Assembly (NCBI GenBank): GCA_024710355.1
Contig: JANJUX010000007.1
Span: forward strand, 186,001-250,000
Reading direction: 5' to 3'
Length of the DNA stretch: 64,000 bases
DNA from: Candidatus Rifleibacteriota bacterium
GTDB lineage: Bacteria > Muiribacteriota > Ozemobacteria > Ozemobacterales > Ozemobacteraceae
The position numbers and the translations under genes are program-made. Position 1 is the stretch's first letter. The number at the start of each line of letters is the position of its first letter. Of this stretch, positions 49,401 through 59,637 are shown piece by piece. The notes under the pieces were generated by a model that was not told the DNA's origin, did no database searches, and saw only the letters and a program-made list of their open reading frames with translations.

Positions 49401-52400
49401 TACGTTCTCGAACGCATCCGCGAATCCAATTTCCCCGAAATCAAGATTCGCAGCAAAATCATCATGCGCTCGCCGCTTACCTGCCGCTCCAAGGTCGGCA
49501 TCTGTCAGTGCTGCTACGGCGCCGACCTTGCTACCGGCAAAGTCGTCGATATCGGTGAAGCCGTCGGTATCATCGCCGCTCAGTCGATCGGTGAACCCGG
49601 TACTCAGCTGACCATGAGAACGTTCCACCTTGGTGGCGTCGCTCTGGCCCAGCGCTCATACATCAAAGCACGCTCAGCCGGTATTGCCAGATTCGATACC
49701 CTCAAGCTCGCCAAGATTTCTGACCGCGCTAAATTCGAAATCGGCTCCGGTACCGAAACTTTCGACAAAACTGAATTCGGCTCAAGCATCAAGACTGTTG
49801 TCGTCGGTGGCCATCTGACCATCGAAGGCAAGAACAGCCGCAAAGACCGCGTTCATATTCCGGTTGGTTCCGAAATGCGCATCGAGCCGGGCGAAAAGGT
49901 AACTCCAGGCAAAGCTCTTGCTGAATACAACCCGAACAACATCGTCACCGGTTACACCGGCGAAGTAATCTTCGACGGTATCGATCAGAAAGACGGTATG
50001 GTCGTTTCTGAATCCGGCGTTATCAAGATCCTTACCCAGGATTTCGATCCGATCACCAAAGACTTCATCATTGAAGACTACAAGATTCCCCAGGGCGCCA
50101 CTCTGAGGGTCGAAGACAACGAAATCATTCACGCCGGTAACCTGCTCGCCGAAATCTCGGCTCAGTCACATGCCGCCATCGCGCGCATGGACGGTATTGC
50201 CAAGTTCGAAAATGTTCGCATCAAGAACAAGCAGGTTATCAGTGACAATGGTATGATCTTCGTCTTCCCGACCAATGAAAAGGCTGGAAGCCGCGTGGAA
50301 TATATGCTGCCGAAGAGTGTCAAGGAAGCCAAGGAAGCCGCGATCAAAAACGCCGGTCTCATTCTTAATGTTAAGAATGGCGACGAAGTTTTCCCGGGCC
50401 AGAAACTTCTCTCTGTAATCTCAGAAGCAGACGGGACCGTTTCATTAACTTCCGGCGGAACCAAAATTTCCGTAAGCAAAGAAGTTGAAGAAGAATACGA
50501 ATTCAAGGGCGAAATGGCTGCTGCCATCGATGAACAGAGCAAATCACTGTCTCTGATCGCCCCGATTTCAGGTCTCGTAAGAGTAATCAACGAGAAGAGC
50601 GCCGCCAACAAGACCCTCGACCGCAAGAGAGTCATCGTTAAGAACGAAATTGAATATAACGTTCCGCGCGGCGTCATTCTCAGACCGAAAGAAAACTGCA
50701 AGATCGCCAACGGCGGTGACGTCGTCGAAAACGGCGAACTGACTTCGAAACTGTTCATTCAGGCCGAAATCGACGGTACTATCGAAGTTACCAAGATCAA
50801 GTCTGAAGTCAGAGTTCATCTGATCACCGATGACATGGAAATCATCAGAAACGCCACCCTGGCGCGCTCAGCCATCAACCGCGAAAATGACGAAGTCATC
50901 GCCAATGGCGGGACCGTGATCGACGACGCTCTCTACGCAATTCTCGAAGACAACCGTGCCGCTGTCCGTGAAGTTTACATTCTCAAGGGTGAACAGCAGG
51001 CAGTGAACATCATTGGTGAAGATGATCTCAAGGTTCAGTACCCTGTTCCGAGAGGCGCCACCATCAATGTTGACGACGGTCAGGTCGTTAAGGCCGGCGA
51101 TAAGCTGGTGAGCGACATCGAGCCGATGGTCAGTGAAATTTCCGGTAAGGTTAACTACATCTACGGTTATAACAAGATCATCTGCGAAGAAATCATCGAA
51201 AAGATCCTGGTATACAGCGGCGTCGAATTCAGCTATCCGGCTTCACTCAGCCTGAAATTCCCGCCGACCGTAGTAAAAGACGGTGAACTGACCGTGGCTC
51301 CGATTCCGTTCGAAACCTACACCCAGGTTGAAGACAGCGATGGAACCCCGGGCATCAGAATCTGCCAGAAAGTTCTGCGCGAAAAGAAATACAGCATCAC
51401 CAAAGAAATGGTTGCCAGCAACGCCCTGATCGTGAAAGACGGCCAGGACGTCAGAGAAGGCCAGGTTCTTGCGGTGCTTAAAGCCGACAACAAGGGTGTC
51501 GTTCTTCTCGATCACGACATCTCAAAAGAAGGCAAGCTCAAGAGCACCATCAAGAGCATTATCGTTCAGCCGGGTGAATCGCACCAGGTTCTCGACGGCG
51601 CTGAACTCAGGATCGATGACGGTTCGAAGGTCAAGAAGGGTGAAATTCTCGCCAAGTGGGGCGCCTCAGCCCGAAAGACCACCGACATTATTCAGGGTCT
51701 GCCGCGCGTTGCCGAACTGTTCGAAGTGCGCCGCCCGAAAAAAGAAGCGGTTATCGCCGAAGAATCAGGCGTTGTCAGAGTCTCTGGCAATACCGTTACC
51801 ATTCTCGACCCGAAGAGCGGTATCGAAAAACCGGTTCGCGTTGCCTTCGGCTCTACCGGTCTGGTAGTTCACGACGGTGAATACATTGAAGCCGGCGACG
51901 TTCTCACCGACGGCAAGGTATTCTCGAAGAAACTGGTCAAAGTTGTCGGTCTGCCGATCGTGCGCCGCTACCTGATGGATGAAATCCAGCGCGTTTACCG
52001 CGATCAGGGCGTCAGCATCAACGACAAGCACATCGAAATCATCGTGCGCCAGATGCTGCGCAAGGTTGTCATTACCGAATCCGGTGACTCTGAATTCCTG
52101 CAGAACGAATCAGTTCACGTCAGAAAATTCGAAGAACGTGTCAACCGCCTGATGGAAAAGGGCAAGCGCCCGCCAGCAGGTGTCCCGATGATTCAGGGTA
52201 TCACCAAGGCCTCTTTGACCACCGACAGCTTCATTTCGGCCGCGTCGTTCCAGGAAACCACCCGCGTTCTGACCAAGGCTGCGATCAAGTCGAAAGTCGA
52301 CTACCTCAAGGGTCTGAAAGAAAACCTCATCATTGGTAAGCTGATCCCGGCCGGTACCGGTCTGTCGGTTACCAGAGACATTCTCTTCAAGAACCTGCCG

Positions 52401-52553
52401 GTTGAAGTGGAATCAGCAGCTCCTTCGGAAGCTGAAGATCTCTTCAAGAACGCCATGGAAAAAGAAGCGGAAGGTCTGACCGAGCTCGAGGAAGAACTGT
52501 TCACCAAACAGCCTGGTGTTTATGAAAACGACCAGGACGAAGACGAAGAATAA
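46458..52553 (+). CDS. rpoC: RNA polymerase beta' subunit with a giant trigger-loop insertion
   Basis: 2031 residues, against about 1200-1500 in most bacteria. The N-terminal zinc motif is [19 protein letters not shown]; the catalytic magnesium motif is [13 protein letters not shown]; the second zinc site uses the Cys of NDCGSELG with [13 protein letters not shown]. The trigger loop reads [12 protein letters not shown] at about 1052-1063, but the usual next motif [14 protein letters not shown] begins only at 1743. The ~676 residues between look like a chain of sandwich-barrel hybrid motifs with recurring P.G....V.DG..V..G..L patterns. This is far bigger than the ~188-residue E. coli SI3 and close in size to cyanobacterial SI3. 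AGGAGAC precedes the ATG. Confidence 0.97.
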   Translation: MLDMDKFDAIQISIASPEKIRSWSYGEVKKPETINYRTHKPERDGLFCERIFGPQKDWECFCGKYKSIRYRGIICERCNVEITKAAVRRERMGHIQLVTPVGHIWYSKGSPNYIALLLDISARDLEKVLYFQSYIVIDPGNLPLSKKQLLPEEGSAGEMGYRELREKYGDMFTAKMGAEAIKELLAEIDLQKLEKELTEQLKTSTGTKRTHLLKRMELVKMFARSVSRPEWMILDVIPVIPPDLRPMVQLDGGRFATSDLNDLYRRVINRNNRLKRLIKLQAPDIIIKNEKRMLQEAVNALIDNGRRGKLVTGPNNRPLKSLTDMLKGKQGRFRQNLLGKRVDYSGRSVIVVGPTLKLHQAGLPKKMALELFKPFVMHRLQQKGMAHNIKSAKKMIEREKNEVWDVLEEVIKHHPILLNRAPTLHRLGIQAFEPVLIEGKAIQIHPLVCSAYNADFDGDQMAVHVPLMLDAQVEARMLMLSANNILKPADGLPITSPTQDMTIGLFYLTIEKPEGKDYPTREIKLEKGQTWDELLLNNGRPFNFRLAEELSEKLPAGTVIDSNEVLEKIKKEKVSKVTVYNSPVFTSIVEAVNAYETGKFNLLWPVYMKKNLFVVDSREEDKAQNVRDEYFRTTIGRVIFNDSLPADFPYQNVQVKKGTVSTLIKRLFNEYSLTVVGETLDKLKALGFKFATVCGLTISIVDMIDPPKKREILEQADRKVVKIRERWGKGEITRDERKQAEVDVWTKATEDVTDDLLQEFESTAHLGEFNPVYMMAFSGARGNMQQIRQLAAMRGLMSNPRGDILAFPIKSNFREGLNQSEYFISTYGARKGLVDTALRTADSGYLTRRLVDVAQDVVITNNDCGSELGVEVSPIRQNRTSNNIMIDDIVVPIRYRIAGRVLAKPIVHPATGKVITFKLGSEEIKLDAGLYCTDEIAAEVENRVEFPIAIADLKLDMICAEQIIDPKTNRIIMRPDRPLNEYVLERIRESNFPEIKIRSKIIMRSPLTCRSKVGICQCCYGADLATGKVVDIGEAVGIIAAQSIGEPGTQLTMRTFHLGGVALAQRSYIKARSAGIARFDTLKLAKISDRAKFEIGSGTETFDKTEFGSSIKTVVVGGHLTIEGKNSRKDRVHIPVGSEMRIEPGEKVTPGKALAEYNPNNIVTGYTGEVIFDGIDQKDGMVVSESGVIKILTQDFDPITKDFIIEDYKIPQGATLRVEDNEIIHAGNLLAEISAQSHAAIARMDGIAKFENVRIKNKQVISDNGMIFVFPTNEKAGSRVEYMLPKSVKEAKEAAIKNAGLILNVKNGDEVFPGQKLLSVISEADGTVSLTSGGTKISVSKEVEEEYEFKGEMAAAIDEQSKSLSLIAPISGLVRVINEKSAANKTLDRKRVIVKNEIEYNVPRGVILRPKENCKIANGGDVVENGELTSKLFIQAEIDGTIEVTKIKSEVRVHLITDDMEIIRNATLARSAINRENDEVIANGGTVIDDALYAILEDNRAAVREVYILKGEQQAVNIIGEDDLKVQYPVPRGATINVDDGQVVKAGDKLVSDIEPMVSEISGKVNYIYGYNKIICEEIIEKILVYSGVEFSYPASLSLKFPPTVVKDGELTVAPIPFETYTQVEDSDGTPGIRICQKVLREKKYSITKEMVASNALIVKDGQDVREGQVLAVLKADNKGVVLLDHDISKEGKLKSTIKSIIVQPGESHQVLDGAELRIDDGSKVKKGEILAKWGASARKTTDIIQGLPRVAELFEVRRPKKEAVIAEESGVVRVSGNTVTILDPKSGIEKPVRVAFGSTGLVVHDGEYIEAGDVLTDGKVFSKKLVKVVGLPIVRRYLMDEIQRVYRDQGVSINDKHIEIIVRQMLRKVVITESGDSEFLQNESVHVRKFEERVNRLMEKGKRPPAGVPMIQGITKASLTTDSFISAASFQETTRVLTKAAIKSKVDYLKGLKENLIIGKLIPAGTGLSVTRDILFKNLPVEVESAAPSEAEDLFKNAMEKEAEGLTELEEELFTKQPGVYENDQDEDEE

Positions 52554-52564
52554 TCTCTGAAAAA

Positions 52565-52605
52565 AAATCAGCTGTTCCGGTTTGCCGGGGCAGCTGATTT
52601 TTTTT
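52565..52605 (+). terminator. Intrinsic terminator after rpoC
   Basis: Ten-pair stem AAATCAGCTG/CAGCTGATTT, a small mismatch, then CCGG/CCGG with a TTTG loop, followed by T8. Separates rpoBC from rpsL. Confidence 0.9.
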
Positions 52606-52680
52606 GTTGCAAATGTTTGGTGTACACAGGGTGGGGCGCCGAAAAAGTGGCACTGTGCGGAAATAATGATAAAAAGACTG

Positions 52681-52709
52681 TTGACAGTGGTTTAAACATG
52701 TGCTAGTAT
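52681..52709 (+). promoter_or_regulatory. Strong sigma-70 promoter for the str/S10/spc cluster
   Basis: TTGACA, 17 bases, TAGTAT. The predicted RNA 5' end (about 52716) can fold into a CCACC/GGTGG stem (52717-52735). Confidence 0.75.
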
Positions 52710-52782
52710 CAGATTTCCACCTCTTTATCTGGTGGAGGTTTCGCAGTATGCGGAACTAATCTCAAAAAGGAAGGTGTTAGCT

Positions 52783-53157
52783 GTGCCAACAATTAACCAG
52801 CTGATCAGAAAAGCTCGCCAGGCGGTTAAGTACAAATCAAATTCACCGGCACTTGAAAGCTGTCCGCAGCGCCGTGGTGTTTGTACTGTAGTTAAAACAA
52901 CTACTCCGAAAAAACCGAACTCAGCTCTTCGCAAAATCGCCAGAATCAGGCTGACCAACAAGATCGAGGTAACTGCCTACATTCCTGGTATTGGCCACAA
53001 TCTGCAGGAGCACTCTGTAGTAATGATCCGCGGCGGCCGCGTAAAAGACTTGCCGGGCGTTCGTTACCACATCATCCGCGGCGCTCTTGACTGCGCAGGC
53101 GTTGCCAACCGCATGCAGGCCCGCTCTAAGTACGGTGCCAAACGGCCCAAGAAATAA
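52783..53157 (+). CDS. rpsL: 30S ribosomal protein S12
   Basis: 124 residues, the normal length, with a GTG start; the frame is open from 52732 but the protein begins [11 protein letters not shown] in all bacteria, and GGAAGG lies before the GTG. Sits in the decoding site of the 30S subunit. The streptomycin-related lysines are wild type ([12 protein letters not shown] and [13 protein letters not shown]). First gene of the long str-S10-spc cluster behind a strong promoter. Confidence 0.97.
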   Translation: MPTINQLIRKARQAVKYKSNSPALESCPQRRGVCTVVKTTTPKKPNSALRKIARIRLTNKIEVTAYIPGIGHNLQEHSVVMIRGGRVKDLPGVRYHIIRGALDCAGVANRMQARSKYGAKRPKK

Positions 53158-53170
53158 GGAGAACTGATTC

Positions 53171-53644
53171 ATGCCACGTCGTGGTCACGTAACCAAAAGA
53201 GAATTGACTCCGGATTCAGTCTACAATTCTAAATTGGTAACCAGATTTATCAACAACCTGATGCTTTGCGGTAAAAAGAGCATCGGTAGCCGCATTTTCT
53301 ATGATGCAGTTGAAATGGTCGCCAAGAAAAGAAAAGATGATAACGGTCTGGAACTGTTCAAAAAAGTAATCGATTCAGCAAAACCCATCGTTGAAGTTCG
53401 CAGCAAACGCGTGGGTGGCGCCAACTATCAGGTTCCGATCGAAGTTAAACCCGATCGCGCTGTCGCTCTTGCTTTCCGCTGGATCCTCAAACACAGCAGA
53501 GCCAGAAAAGAAAAATCAATGGCTGACCGCCTGTGCGCAGAATTCGACGATATTCTGAACAACACCGGCGCCACCATGAAAAAGCGTGACGAAGTACACA
53601 GAATGGCCGATGCCAACAAGGCGTTTGCCCACTTCCGGGTTTGA
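53171..53644 (+). CDS. rpsG: 30S ribosomal protein S7
   Basis: 157 residues, a normal length. Primary 16S rRNA binder that organises the head of the 30S subunit. Begins MPRRGHVTKRELTPDSVYNS and contains VGGANYQVPIEVKPDRAVALA. Separated from rpsL by 13 bases and from fusA by 46 bases. S7 is the usual autoregulator of the str operon, but I did not identify its mRNA target here. Confidence 0.97.
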   Translation: MPRRGHVTKRELTPDSVYNSKLVTRFINNLMLCGKKSIGSRIFYDAVEMVAKKRKDDNGLELFKKVIDSAKPIVEVRSKRVGGANYQVPIEVKPDRAVALAFRWILKHSRARKEKSMADRLCAEFDDILNNTGATMKKRDEVHRMADANKAFAHFRV

Positions 53645-53690
53645 TAAATTTTCCGTATAATCTGTTGCATTAAGCAGGTACACTCCAGAA

Positions 53691-55817
53691 ATGACAGCCA
53701 ACGCGACAATCAGTAAGATCAGAAATATCGGCATCGTGGCCCACATCGACGCTGGGAAAACCACGACGACCGAAAGAATTCTGTTCTATACCGGTAAAGC
53801 CTACAAGCTGGGTGAAGTTCACGAAGGCACCGCCGTCATGGACTGGATGATACAGGAGCAGGAACGCGGAATTACAATCACGAGCGCGGCAACCAAATGC
53901 CACTGGCGTGATTGTGACATCAATATCATAGACACTCCCGGGCACGTAGATTTTACTGCAGAAGTCGAACGCTCTCTCAGAGTTCTCGATGGAGCAGTGG
54001 TGGTTTTCTGTGCGGTCGCCGGTGTACAGCCACAGTCTGAAACTGTGTGGCGCCAGGCTAACCGCTATAAAGTTCCAAGAGTTGCTTTCGTGAACAAAAT
54101 GGACAGAGTCGGCGCCAGCTTCGAAAGGGTTGTGCAGCAGATCAACGAGAGACTCGGCCACAGGGCCCTGCCGATCGTCATGCCGCTCGGTGCCGAAGAC
54201 AAGTTCATCGGCCATGTCGACCTGATCACCATGAAAGCCCACATCTGGGACGAAGAATCCACTAAAAAGCTGGGTGCAGAGTTCAAGACCGAAGCCGTTC
54301 CGGCAGAGTATCTCGAGCAGGCAAAAGCTGCCAGAGATTCAATGATCGAAGCAATTTCGGCCTATAACGATGAAATCCTCGAACTCTTTCTCGAAGAAAA
54401 AGAAGTTTCAGAAGATCTCATTCGTCGCACCGTCCGCGAAGCTGCGGTTGCCAACAAGATCGTTCCCGTTCTTTGCGGCTCGGCTTTCAAAAACAAAGGT
54501 GTCCAGGATCTGCTCGATTCCGTTACTTACTACTTACCTTCACCTCTCGATATTCCGCCGGCAATCGCCTATAAGGTCGAAGATCACTCAGAAGTAGAGA
54601 TCAAATCAGACCCCGAAGCTCCGTTCGCCGCACTTGTCTTTAAAATTGCAACCGATCCGCACGTTGGTAAGCTTGCTTACCTGAGAATTTATTCCGGGAC
54701 CATTGAATCCGGTAAAGTGGTCTATAACATCACCCGAGAGGGCAGAAAAGAACGTATCGGCCGACTGCTGCAGATGCATGCCAACCAGCGCCAGGATCTT
54801 CCCCGCGCTACGGCTGGTGACATCGTGGCTGCTGTAGGTCTGAAGAATATCGCCACCGGTGATACTCTCGCCTGCACCACCGACCATCCGACTCTTGAAA
54901 AGATCACTTTCCCCGAAACAGTAATTTCTGTTGCCATTGAACCCAGAACTCAGGGCGATCTTGCCCGGCTTACTGAAGTTCTCGAAGCACTGATGAATGA
55001 AGATCCGACTTTCAAGGCCAAGATCGATGCCGATACCGGCGAAACGCTGATTTCCGGCATGGGCGAGCTGCATCTCGAAGTTATCGTTGACCGCATTCTG
55101 CGCGAATTCAACGTTAAAGCTTCGGTCGGCAAACCCCAGGTTGCCTACAAGGAAGGTATCACTTCAAAGGGCAAAGGCGAATGTGTCTATGAAAAGACCA
55201 TTGGCGGCAAGAATCAGTTTGCTCACGTTATTCTCGAAGTTGAACCCCTCGAAAGAGGCAAGGGTTTTGCTTTCGTAAATGGCCTGAACAATGGTGTTCT
55301 TCCTCCGGTGTTCGTCGCTGCTGTAGAAAAAGGTTGCCAGGACTCCATGAATGATGGTATCCTAGCTGGCTTCCCGTTGGTAGATGTGCAGGTTAAACTT
55401 GTCGGCGGCATGCACCGCGAGACTGAAAGCAACGATGTTGCCTTCAAGATCGCCGCTTATGAAGCCACAAAGAACGCTCTGCGCAATGCCAGACCAGTTC
55501 TTCTGGAGCCCTATATGAAAGTCGAGATTGAAACTCCCGAGCAGTATATGGGCGACATTATCGGCAATATGAATTCAAGACGCGGCAAGGTAATCAACAT
55601 GGAAATGCGTGAAGACATCAGAATTATCGACTGTCATGCACCTCTTTCCGATATGTTCGGTTACTCAACCCAGCTGAGATCACTCTCACAGGGCCGCGCA
55701 ACCTTCACCATGGAGCTGTTGCACTATGATGAAGCACCGAAGGCTGTTATTGAACGCATCCTGGGTGTGTTCGGTTTTAACCAGGGCCATCAGCACATGA
55801 TGGCAGGCGATAATTGA
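53691..55817 (+). CDS. fusA: Elongation factor G
   Basis: Translocase GTPase of protein synthesis, 708 residues. G1 is [15 protein letters not shown], the switch region is [19 protein letters not shown]3 DTPGHVDF, G4 NKMDR; domain IV has the usual [19 protein letters not shown]. It resembles EF-G1 type ([20 protein letters not shown]). Start ATG 53691 has AGG about nine bases upstream. In the str operon EF-G is usually followed by tuf, but here rpsJ follows directly (47 bases), so EF-Tu must be elsewhere. Confidence 0.96.
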   Translation: MTANATISKIRNIGIVAHIDAGKTTTTERILFYTGKAYKLGEVHEGTAVMDWMIQEQERGITITSAATKCHWRDCDINIIDTPGHVDFTAEVERSLRVLDGAVVVFCAVAGVQPQSETVWRQANRYKVPRVAFVNKMDRVGASFERVVQQINERLGHRALPIVMPLGAEDKFIGHVDLITMKAHIWDEESTKKLGAEFKTEAVPAEYLEQAKAARDSMIEAISAYNDEILELFLEEKEVSEDLIRRTVREAAVANKIVPVLCGSAFKNKGVQDLLDSVTYYLPSPLDIPPAIAYKVEDHSEVEIKSDPEAPFAALVFKIATDPHVGKLAYLRIYSGTIESGKVVYNITREGRKERIGRLLQMHANQRQDLPRATAGDIVAAVGLKNIATGDTLACTTDHPTLEKITFPETVISVAIEPRTQGDLARLTEVLEALMNEDPTFKAKIDADTGETLISGMGELHLEVIVDRILREFNVKASVGKPQVAYKEGITSKGKGECVYEKTIGGKNQFAHVILEVEPLERGKGFAFVNGLNNGVLPPVFVAAVEKGCQDSMNDGILAGFPLVDVQVKLVGGMHRETESNDVAFKIAAYEATKNALRNARPVLLEPYMKVEIETPEQYMGDIIGNMNSRRGKVINMEMREDIRIIDCHAPLSDMFGYSTQLRSLSQGRATFTMELLHYDEAPKAVIERILGVFGFNQGHQHMMAGDN

Positions 55818-55864
55818 ACTAACCCCGGTATTTACTCTGATTGAAATCCAAGGAGGATTTTAAA

Positions 55865-56176
55865 ATGGCTAAACAGAAGATGCGGTTGTCTCTGAAGGCT
55901 TTTGATCATCGTCTTCTCGACCAGTCAGTTGCCAGAATCTGCGACACCGTAAAACGCACTGGAACCAAGATTTCCGGCCCGATCCCGATGCCGACCGAGA
56001 TCCGGAAATACACAGTTCTTCGCTCACCGTTTGTTAACAAGGACGCACGTGAACAGTTCGAAATGAGAGTTCATAAACGCAACATCGACCTTTACAATCC
56101 GTCAGGTCAAACTGTTGATTCTCTCATGAACATGGACCTTCCTTCCGGCGTTAACATCGAAATCAAGATGTTGTAA
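55865..56176 (+). CDS. rpsJ: 30S ribosomal protein S10
   Basis: 103 residues. Part of the 30S head and of the NusB-S10 antitermination complex. The reading frame opens at 55841, but AGGAGG directly before ATG 55865 gives [15 protein letters not shown], the family start. Conserved SGPIPMPT(E)[14 protein letters not shown] and SREQFEMR-like segment are visible. First gene of the S10 block. Confidence 0.96.
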   Translation: MAKQKMRLSLKAFDHRLLDQSVARICDTVKRTGTKISGPIPMPTEIRKYTVLRSPFVNKDAREQFEMRVHKRNIDLYNPSGQTVDSLMNMDLPSGVNIEIKML

Positions 56177-56203
56177 TCGGAAAGGAAACAGGAGGATTAT
56201 ATA

Positions 56204-56827
56204 ATGGGCGTTAAGGCAATATTGGGTACCAAAGTTGGTATGACCCAGATTTTTACAGATGATGGAAACGTTGTTCCAGTAACCGTAATCAGCGTAGGCC
56301 CCTGCACAATTATTCGCAAGGGCGACAGCAGCGTTCAGGTCGGTTATCGTGAAATCAGACCCGAAGCAGTTAAGCGTCTGCTGAACAAACCTCTGCGCAT
56401 GAGCTTTGAAAAAGCCGGTGTTAAACCGTTCCGTTTCGTAAGAAGCTTGCCCGCTGACGAACTTGAAGGCATTGAGCCGCTCACAGAAATCAATGTTTCA
56501 ATGTTTAAAGAAGGTGACCAGGTAAGCGTCACCGGAACCAGCAAGGGTAAAGGTTTTTCCGGCGCAATGGAACGTCATAACTTCAATGGCCAGCAGGTAA
56601 CTCACGGCCAGTCTGACCGCACACGCGCGACCGGTTCCTGCGGTTCCGGTACTAACATGTCTCGCACTATGAAGGGCAAAAGGCTGCCTGGACAAATGGG
56701 TAACGTTCGCCGCACCGTTAAGGGTCTCAAGATCGTTAAGGTTGACGAACAGAAGAACCTTCTGTTGGTGAAGGGTTCCATCCCTGGAGCCTCCAATGGT
56801 CTGGTTATCATCAGACGGCAGGCTTAA
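56204..56827 (+). CDS. rplC: 50S ribosomal protein L3
   Basis: 207 residues. Binds near the peptidyl-transferase centre. Begins MGVKAILGTKVGMTQIF; conserved GKGFSGAMERHNF and GQMGNVRRTVKGLKIVKVDE near the C-terminus. AGGAGG precedes the ATG at 56204. It lies 27 bases after rpsJ. Confidence 0.96.
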   Translation: MGVKAILGTKVGMTQIFTDDGNVVPVTVISVGPCTIIRKGDSSVQVGYREIRPEAVKRLLNKPLRMSFEKAGVKPFRFVRSLPADELEGIEPLTEINVSMFKEGDQVSVTGTSKGKGFSGAMERHNFNGQQVTHGQSDRTRATGSCGSGTNMSRTMKGKRLPGQMGNVRRTVKGLKIVKVDEQKNLLLVKGSIPGASNGLVIIRRQA

Positions 56828-56842
56828 GGAACGGAGGAAAAA

Positions 56843-57463
56843 ATGGAAACCAAGATTTTTAAAATGAATGGAACCGCCAGCGGTTCAGTCAAACTTGATG
56901 AACGCGTGTTTGCCGTTAAAGCTCACCCGCAGACTATCAATGACGTCGTAAAAGCTCAGCTGAACAACGAACGCCACGGCACTGTCAGCACCATGACCCG
57001 CGGCGAAGTCAACGGCACAACCAAGAAGATGTTCAAACAGAAAGGCACCGGTCGTGCCAGACAGGGCGACATCAAATCTCCGCTGCACCCGGGTGGTGGT
57101 CGCGCCTTCGGTCCGAAACCGAGAGTTTTCGACCAGCGTCCCCCGAAAAAGGTTGTTGATCGCGCCATCATCGGCGTTCTCACAGCCATGGCAAGCAACG
57201 GTGCCATCCGCATCGTCGAAGGTCTTGAATTTGCCACCGGCAAAACCAAAGATGTTGCCAGCTTCCTGGATAGCCACAAACTGAACAAAGTCCTGTTTGT
57301 TGTTCCCCAGATCAGTGAAAACACCAAGCGTGCCACTGCCAACCTCAAAAATGTGAAGGTTGTCACCCCGATGCACGTGAACGTAGTCGACCTGCTTAAG
57401 TATGGCCAGGTTGCCATCAACGACAAAGCAGTCAAAATGCTCGAGGAGGTTCTGGTAAAATGA
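56843..57463 (+). CDS. rplD: 50S ribosomal protein L4
   Basis: 206 residues. Lines the exit tunnel and is the usual S10-operon autoregulator in gamma-proteobacteria; no such leader was found here. Landmarks GTGRARQGDIKSPLHPGGG and FGPKPRVFDQRPPKK form the tunnel loop. The ATG has GGAGGA upstream, and its stop overlaps the next gene by four bases (ATGA). Confidence 0.96.
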   Translation: METKIFKMNGTASGSVKLDERVFAVKAHPQTINDVVKAQLNNERHGTVSTMTRGEVNGTTKKMFKQKGTGRARQGDIKSPLHPGGGRAFGPKPRVFDQRPPKKVVDRAIIGVLTAMASNGAIRIVEGLEFATGKTKDVASFLDSHKLNKVLFVVPQISENTKRATANLKNVKVVTPMHVNVVDLLKYGQVAINDKAVKMLEEVLVK

Positions 57464-57750
57464 AAACACCTCAGGACATCGTAATTCAGCCAATCGTATC
57501 AGAAAAAAGCTACGACCGCATGGGCGAAGGCATTTATCAGTTCAAGGTCGCCAAGTGCGCCAACAAACATGAAATTAAAGATGCCGTTGAAGCTCTGTTC
57601 AAGGTTACCGTTAACAAAGTTAACACCGTAACCGTTGTCAGAAAGCCGAAACGCCGCGGTGTTTTCCAGGGCTACACCGGCTCATGGAAAAAAGCCATCG
57701 TGACCCTCAAAGAAGGCGATAAGATCACTTTCTTTGAAGGCATCAGCTGA
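57460..57750 (+). CDS. rplW: 50S ribosomal protein L23
   Basis: 96 residues. Sits at the tunnel exit and docks trigger factor and SRP. Begins MKTPQDIVIQPIVSEKSYD; conserved VNKVNTVTVVRKPKRRGVFQG. Overlaps rplD by four bases, so translation is coupled. Confidence 0.96.
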   Translation: MKTPQDIVIQPIVSEKSYDRMGEGIYQFKVAKCANKHEIKDAVEALFKVTVNKVNTVTVVRKPKRRGVFQGYTGSWKKAIVTLKEGDKITFFEGIS

Positions 57751-57772
57751 GAAGCAGGAATAGGAGAAAGCC

Positions 57773-58600
57773 ATGAGTCTCAAAGTTTATAAGCCTATTA
57801 CCCCCTCACGCCGCTTCATGACAGGTTTCGACTTCAGTGACATCACCACTGACAAGCCCCATAAGCCCCTGTGTGAGTGGCTCAAAACCACTGCTGGCCG
57901 CAATCATCACGGCCATGTCACTCTGCGCCACAGAGGCGGCGGTTCACGCCGACTGTATCGCGTCATCGACTTCAAGCGCAACAAAGACGGTATCCCCGGC
58001 ACCGTTGCTACCATTGAATACGATCCCAACAGAACTTCACGCATCGCTCTGGTAAATTACCGCGATGGTGAAAAGAGATATATCCTTGCTCACGAAGGTA
58101 TCAAAGTAGGCGACGTTATTGAAAGCGGCATTCACGCCGACATCCTTCCCGGTAACTGTCTCCCTCTGAGAAATATCCCTCTTGGTTCAACTATTCACCA
58201 CATCGAACTGCACCCCGGTAAGGGTGGCCAGATCGCCAGATCAGCCGGCGCCTCTGCCCAGCTCGTTGGTAAAGAAGGCAAATATGCTCAGATCAATATG
58301 CCTTCCGGTGAAATGAGAATGGTTCTGATCGATTGCCGCGCCGTAATTGGCAAAATCGGTAACTCAGATCACATGAACGTCACAATCGGCAAAGCCGGTC
58401 GCACAAGATGGAAAGGCATTCGCCCGTTCGTCCGCGGTTCTGCAATGAACCCCTGCGATCACCCGCACGGTGGTGGTGAAGCCAAGACCAGCCGCGGTAG
58501 AACTCCTGTTTCTCTCTGGGGTAAACCTGCTCAGGGTTACAAGACCAGAAAGAAAAAGAATCTTACCAACCGTCTCATCATTTCACGCAGGAAGAAGTAA
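57773..58600 (+). CDS. rplB: 50S ribosomal protein L2
   Basis: 275 residues, standard. Supports the peptidyl-transferase centre. Landmarks [33 protein letters not shown], and the conserved histidine region [25 protein letters not shown] precedes the ATG. rpsS follows 12 bases later. Confidence 0.97.
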   Translation: MSLKVYKPITPSRRFMTGFDFSDITTDKPHKPLCEWLKTTAGRNHHGHVTLRHRGGGSRRLYRVIDFKRNKDGIPGTVATIEYDPNRTSRIALVNYRDGEKRYILAHEGIKVGDVIESGIHADILPGNCLPLRNIPLGSTIHHIELHPGKGGQIARSAGASAQLVGKEGKYAQINMPSGEMRMVLIDCRAVIGKIGNSDHMNVTIGKAGRTRWKGIRPFVRGSAMNPCDHPHGGGEAKTSRGRTPVSLWGKPAQGYKTRKKKNLTNRLIISRRKK

Positions 58601-58612
58601 GGGAGAAACACA

Positions 58613-58882
58613 ATGGCAAAAAAAGCTCCATTTGTTTGTGCAAGATTAGTTAAAAGAATCCAGGACATGAACCAGGCTGGCGAAAAGCGCCAGGTAAAAA
58701 CCTGGTCAAGATCTTCGACCGTGTATCCTGAAATGGTAGGTCATACCATTGCCGTTCACAACGGTCGCAAGCACGTTCCTGTGTTCATTACCGAAAACAT
58801 GGTTGGCCACAAGCTCGGTGAATTCGCACCCACCAGAACCTTCAAGGGTCACGCCAGCGAAAAAGCTGTGAAGCTTAAATAA
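58613..58882 (+). CDS. rpsS: 30S ribosomal protein S19
   Basis: 89 residues. Small-subunit head protein beside S13. Landmarks [31 protein letters not shown] and [21 protein letters not shown] precedes the ATG. It is followed by rplV after 17 bases. S19 itself is of normal size, unlike its neighbour rplV. Confidence 0.96.
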   Translation: MAKKAPFVCARLVKRIQDMNQAGEKRQVKTWSRSSTVYPEMVGHTIAVHNGRKHVPVFITENMVGHKLGEFAPTRTFKGHASEKAVKLK

Positions 58883-58899
58883 GGGAAGGAGAAATAAGA

Positions 58900-59637
58900 A
58901 TGTTACGACTTGTTGGTGTAACCATTCCCGAAGACGTAGATCTGTTCAATGGCCTCCGCATGATTAAAGGCCTTGATACCAAAAACAGCCGCGCCAAGAT
59001 CGAAACTTATCTGACCAAGGCCGGTCTTTATAACCGCCAGCTGCAGCCGAACGGCAAACTCGAAAAGGTTTACCCGAAGGTTGCCGACCTCAGCTGGAAA
59101 GAAAAAGCCAGACTTATCGACGTCGTCGATATGCCGAGAGCTGTTCTGAGAAACATTCATTCAAGCCCGAAGAAGCTCAGACTCATCGCTGACGCCATTC
59201 GCGGCAAAAGCGTCGATGAAGCCATGGCCACTCTGCAGTTCATGCAGAAGGGCGAAGCTCCGACCCTGCTGAAGCTCCTCAAATCAGCTATCGCCAACGC
59301 CGGCGCCAACCACGACCTGCGCGCTGACGACCTCTATATCGCCAAAATCACCATTGACGGTGGCGCCACTATGAAGAGATTCATGGCCCGCGCCCGTGGT
59401 AGAGCCTGCCGCATCAGAAAGAGAACCTCACACGCTCAGATCGTTCTGCGCGAAAGATTCTCGATGGCTAAATTCGCCGTAAGCGAAAAGACCCAGGATG
59501 CCGCTGCCAAGAAGACTGTTAAAAAAGCTCCGGCGAAGACCGCTGCCAAATCAACAGCCCCCAAGGCCGAAAAAGCTGCCACTGCCAAGAAACCCGCCGC
59601 CAAGAAGACCACCAAATCACAGGGAGGTAAAGAATAA
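58900..59637 (+). CDS. rplV: 50S ribosomal protein L22 with S13-like N-terminal domain and basic tail
   Basis: 245 residues; L22 is usually 110-120. Residues 1-77 resemble the N-terminal helix-turn domain of S13 ([53 protein letters not shown]), including the IP, RAK and AG landmarks. Residues 78-184 are a complete L22 core ([38 protein letters not shown]). Residues 200-245 are a Lys/Ala/Pro tail like histone H1. GGAAGGAG before ATG 58900 supports the long form; the internal ATG at 59131 has no ribosome site. The stop overlaps rpsC by one base (TAATG). Confidence 0.93.
   Translation: MLRLVGVTIPEDVDLFNGLRMIKGLDTKNSRAKIETYLTKAGLYNRQLQPNGKLEKVYPKVADLSWKEKARLIDVVDMPRAVLRNIHSSPKKLRLIADAIRGKSVDEAMATLQFMQKGEAPTLLKLLKSAIANAGANHDLRADDLYIAKITIDGGATMKRFMARARGRACRIRKRTSHAQIVLRERFSMAKFAVSEKTQDAAAKKTVKKAPAKTAAKSTAPKAEKAATAKKPAAKKTTKSQGGKE

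Noticed and set aside
46458..52553. That the 2031-residue rpoC is two genes or a chimeric assembly
   Set aside because: One frame is open throughout, conserved motifs on both sides are in the right order, codon use does not change, and such large trigger-loop insertions are known in cyanobacteria.
52732..52782. An 17-residue N-terminal extension of S12
   Set aside because: It would be translated from a GTG inside the predicted 5' stem without a ribosome site. The GTG at 52783 has GGAAGG and gives the standard 124-residue protein.
53650..53690. An internal promoter before fusA (TATAAT at about 53660)
   Set aside because: The only TTGATA lies nine bases upstream, too close; no -35 box at the proper distance.
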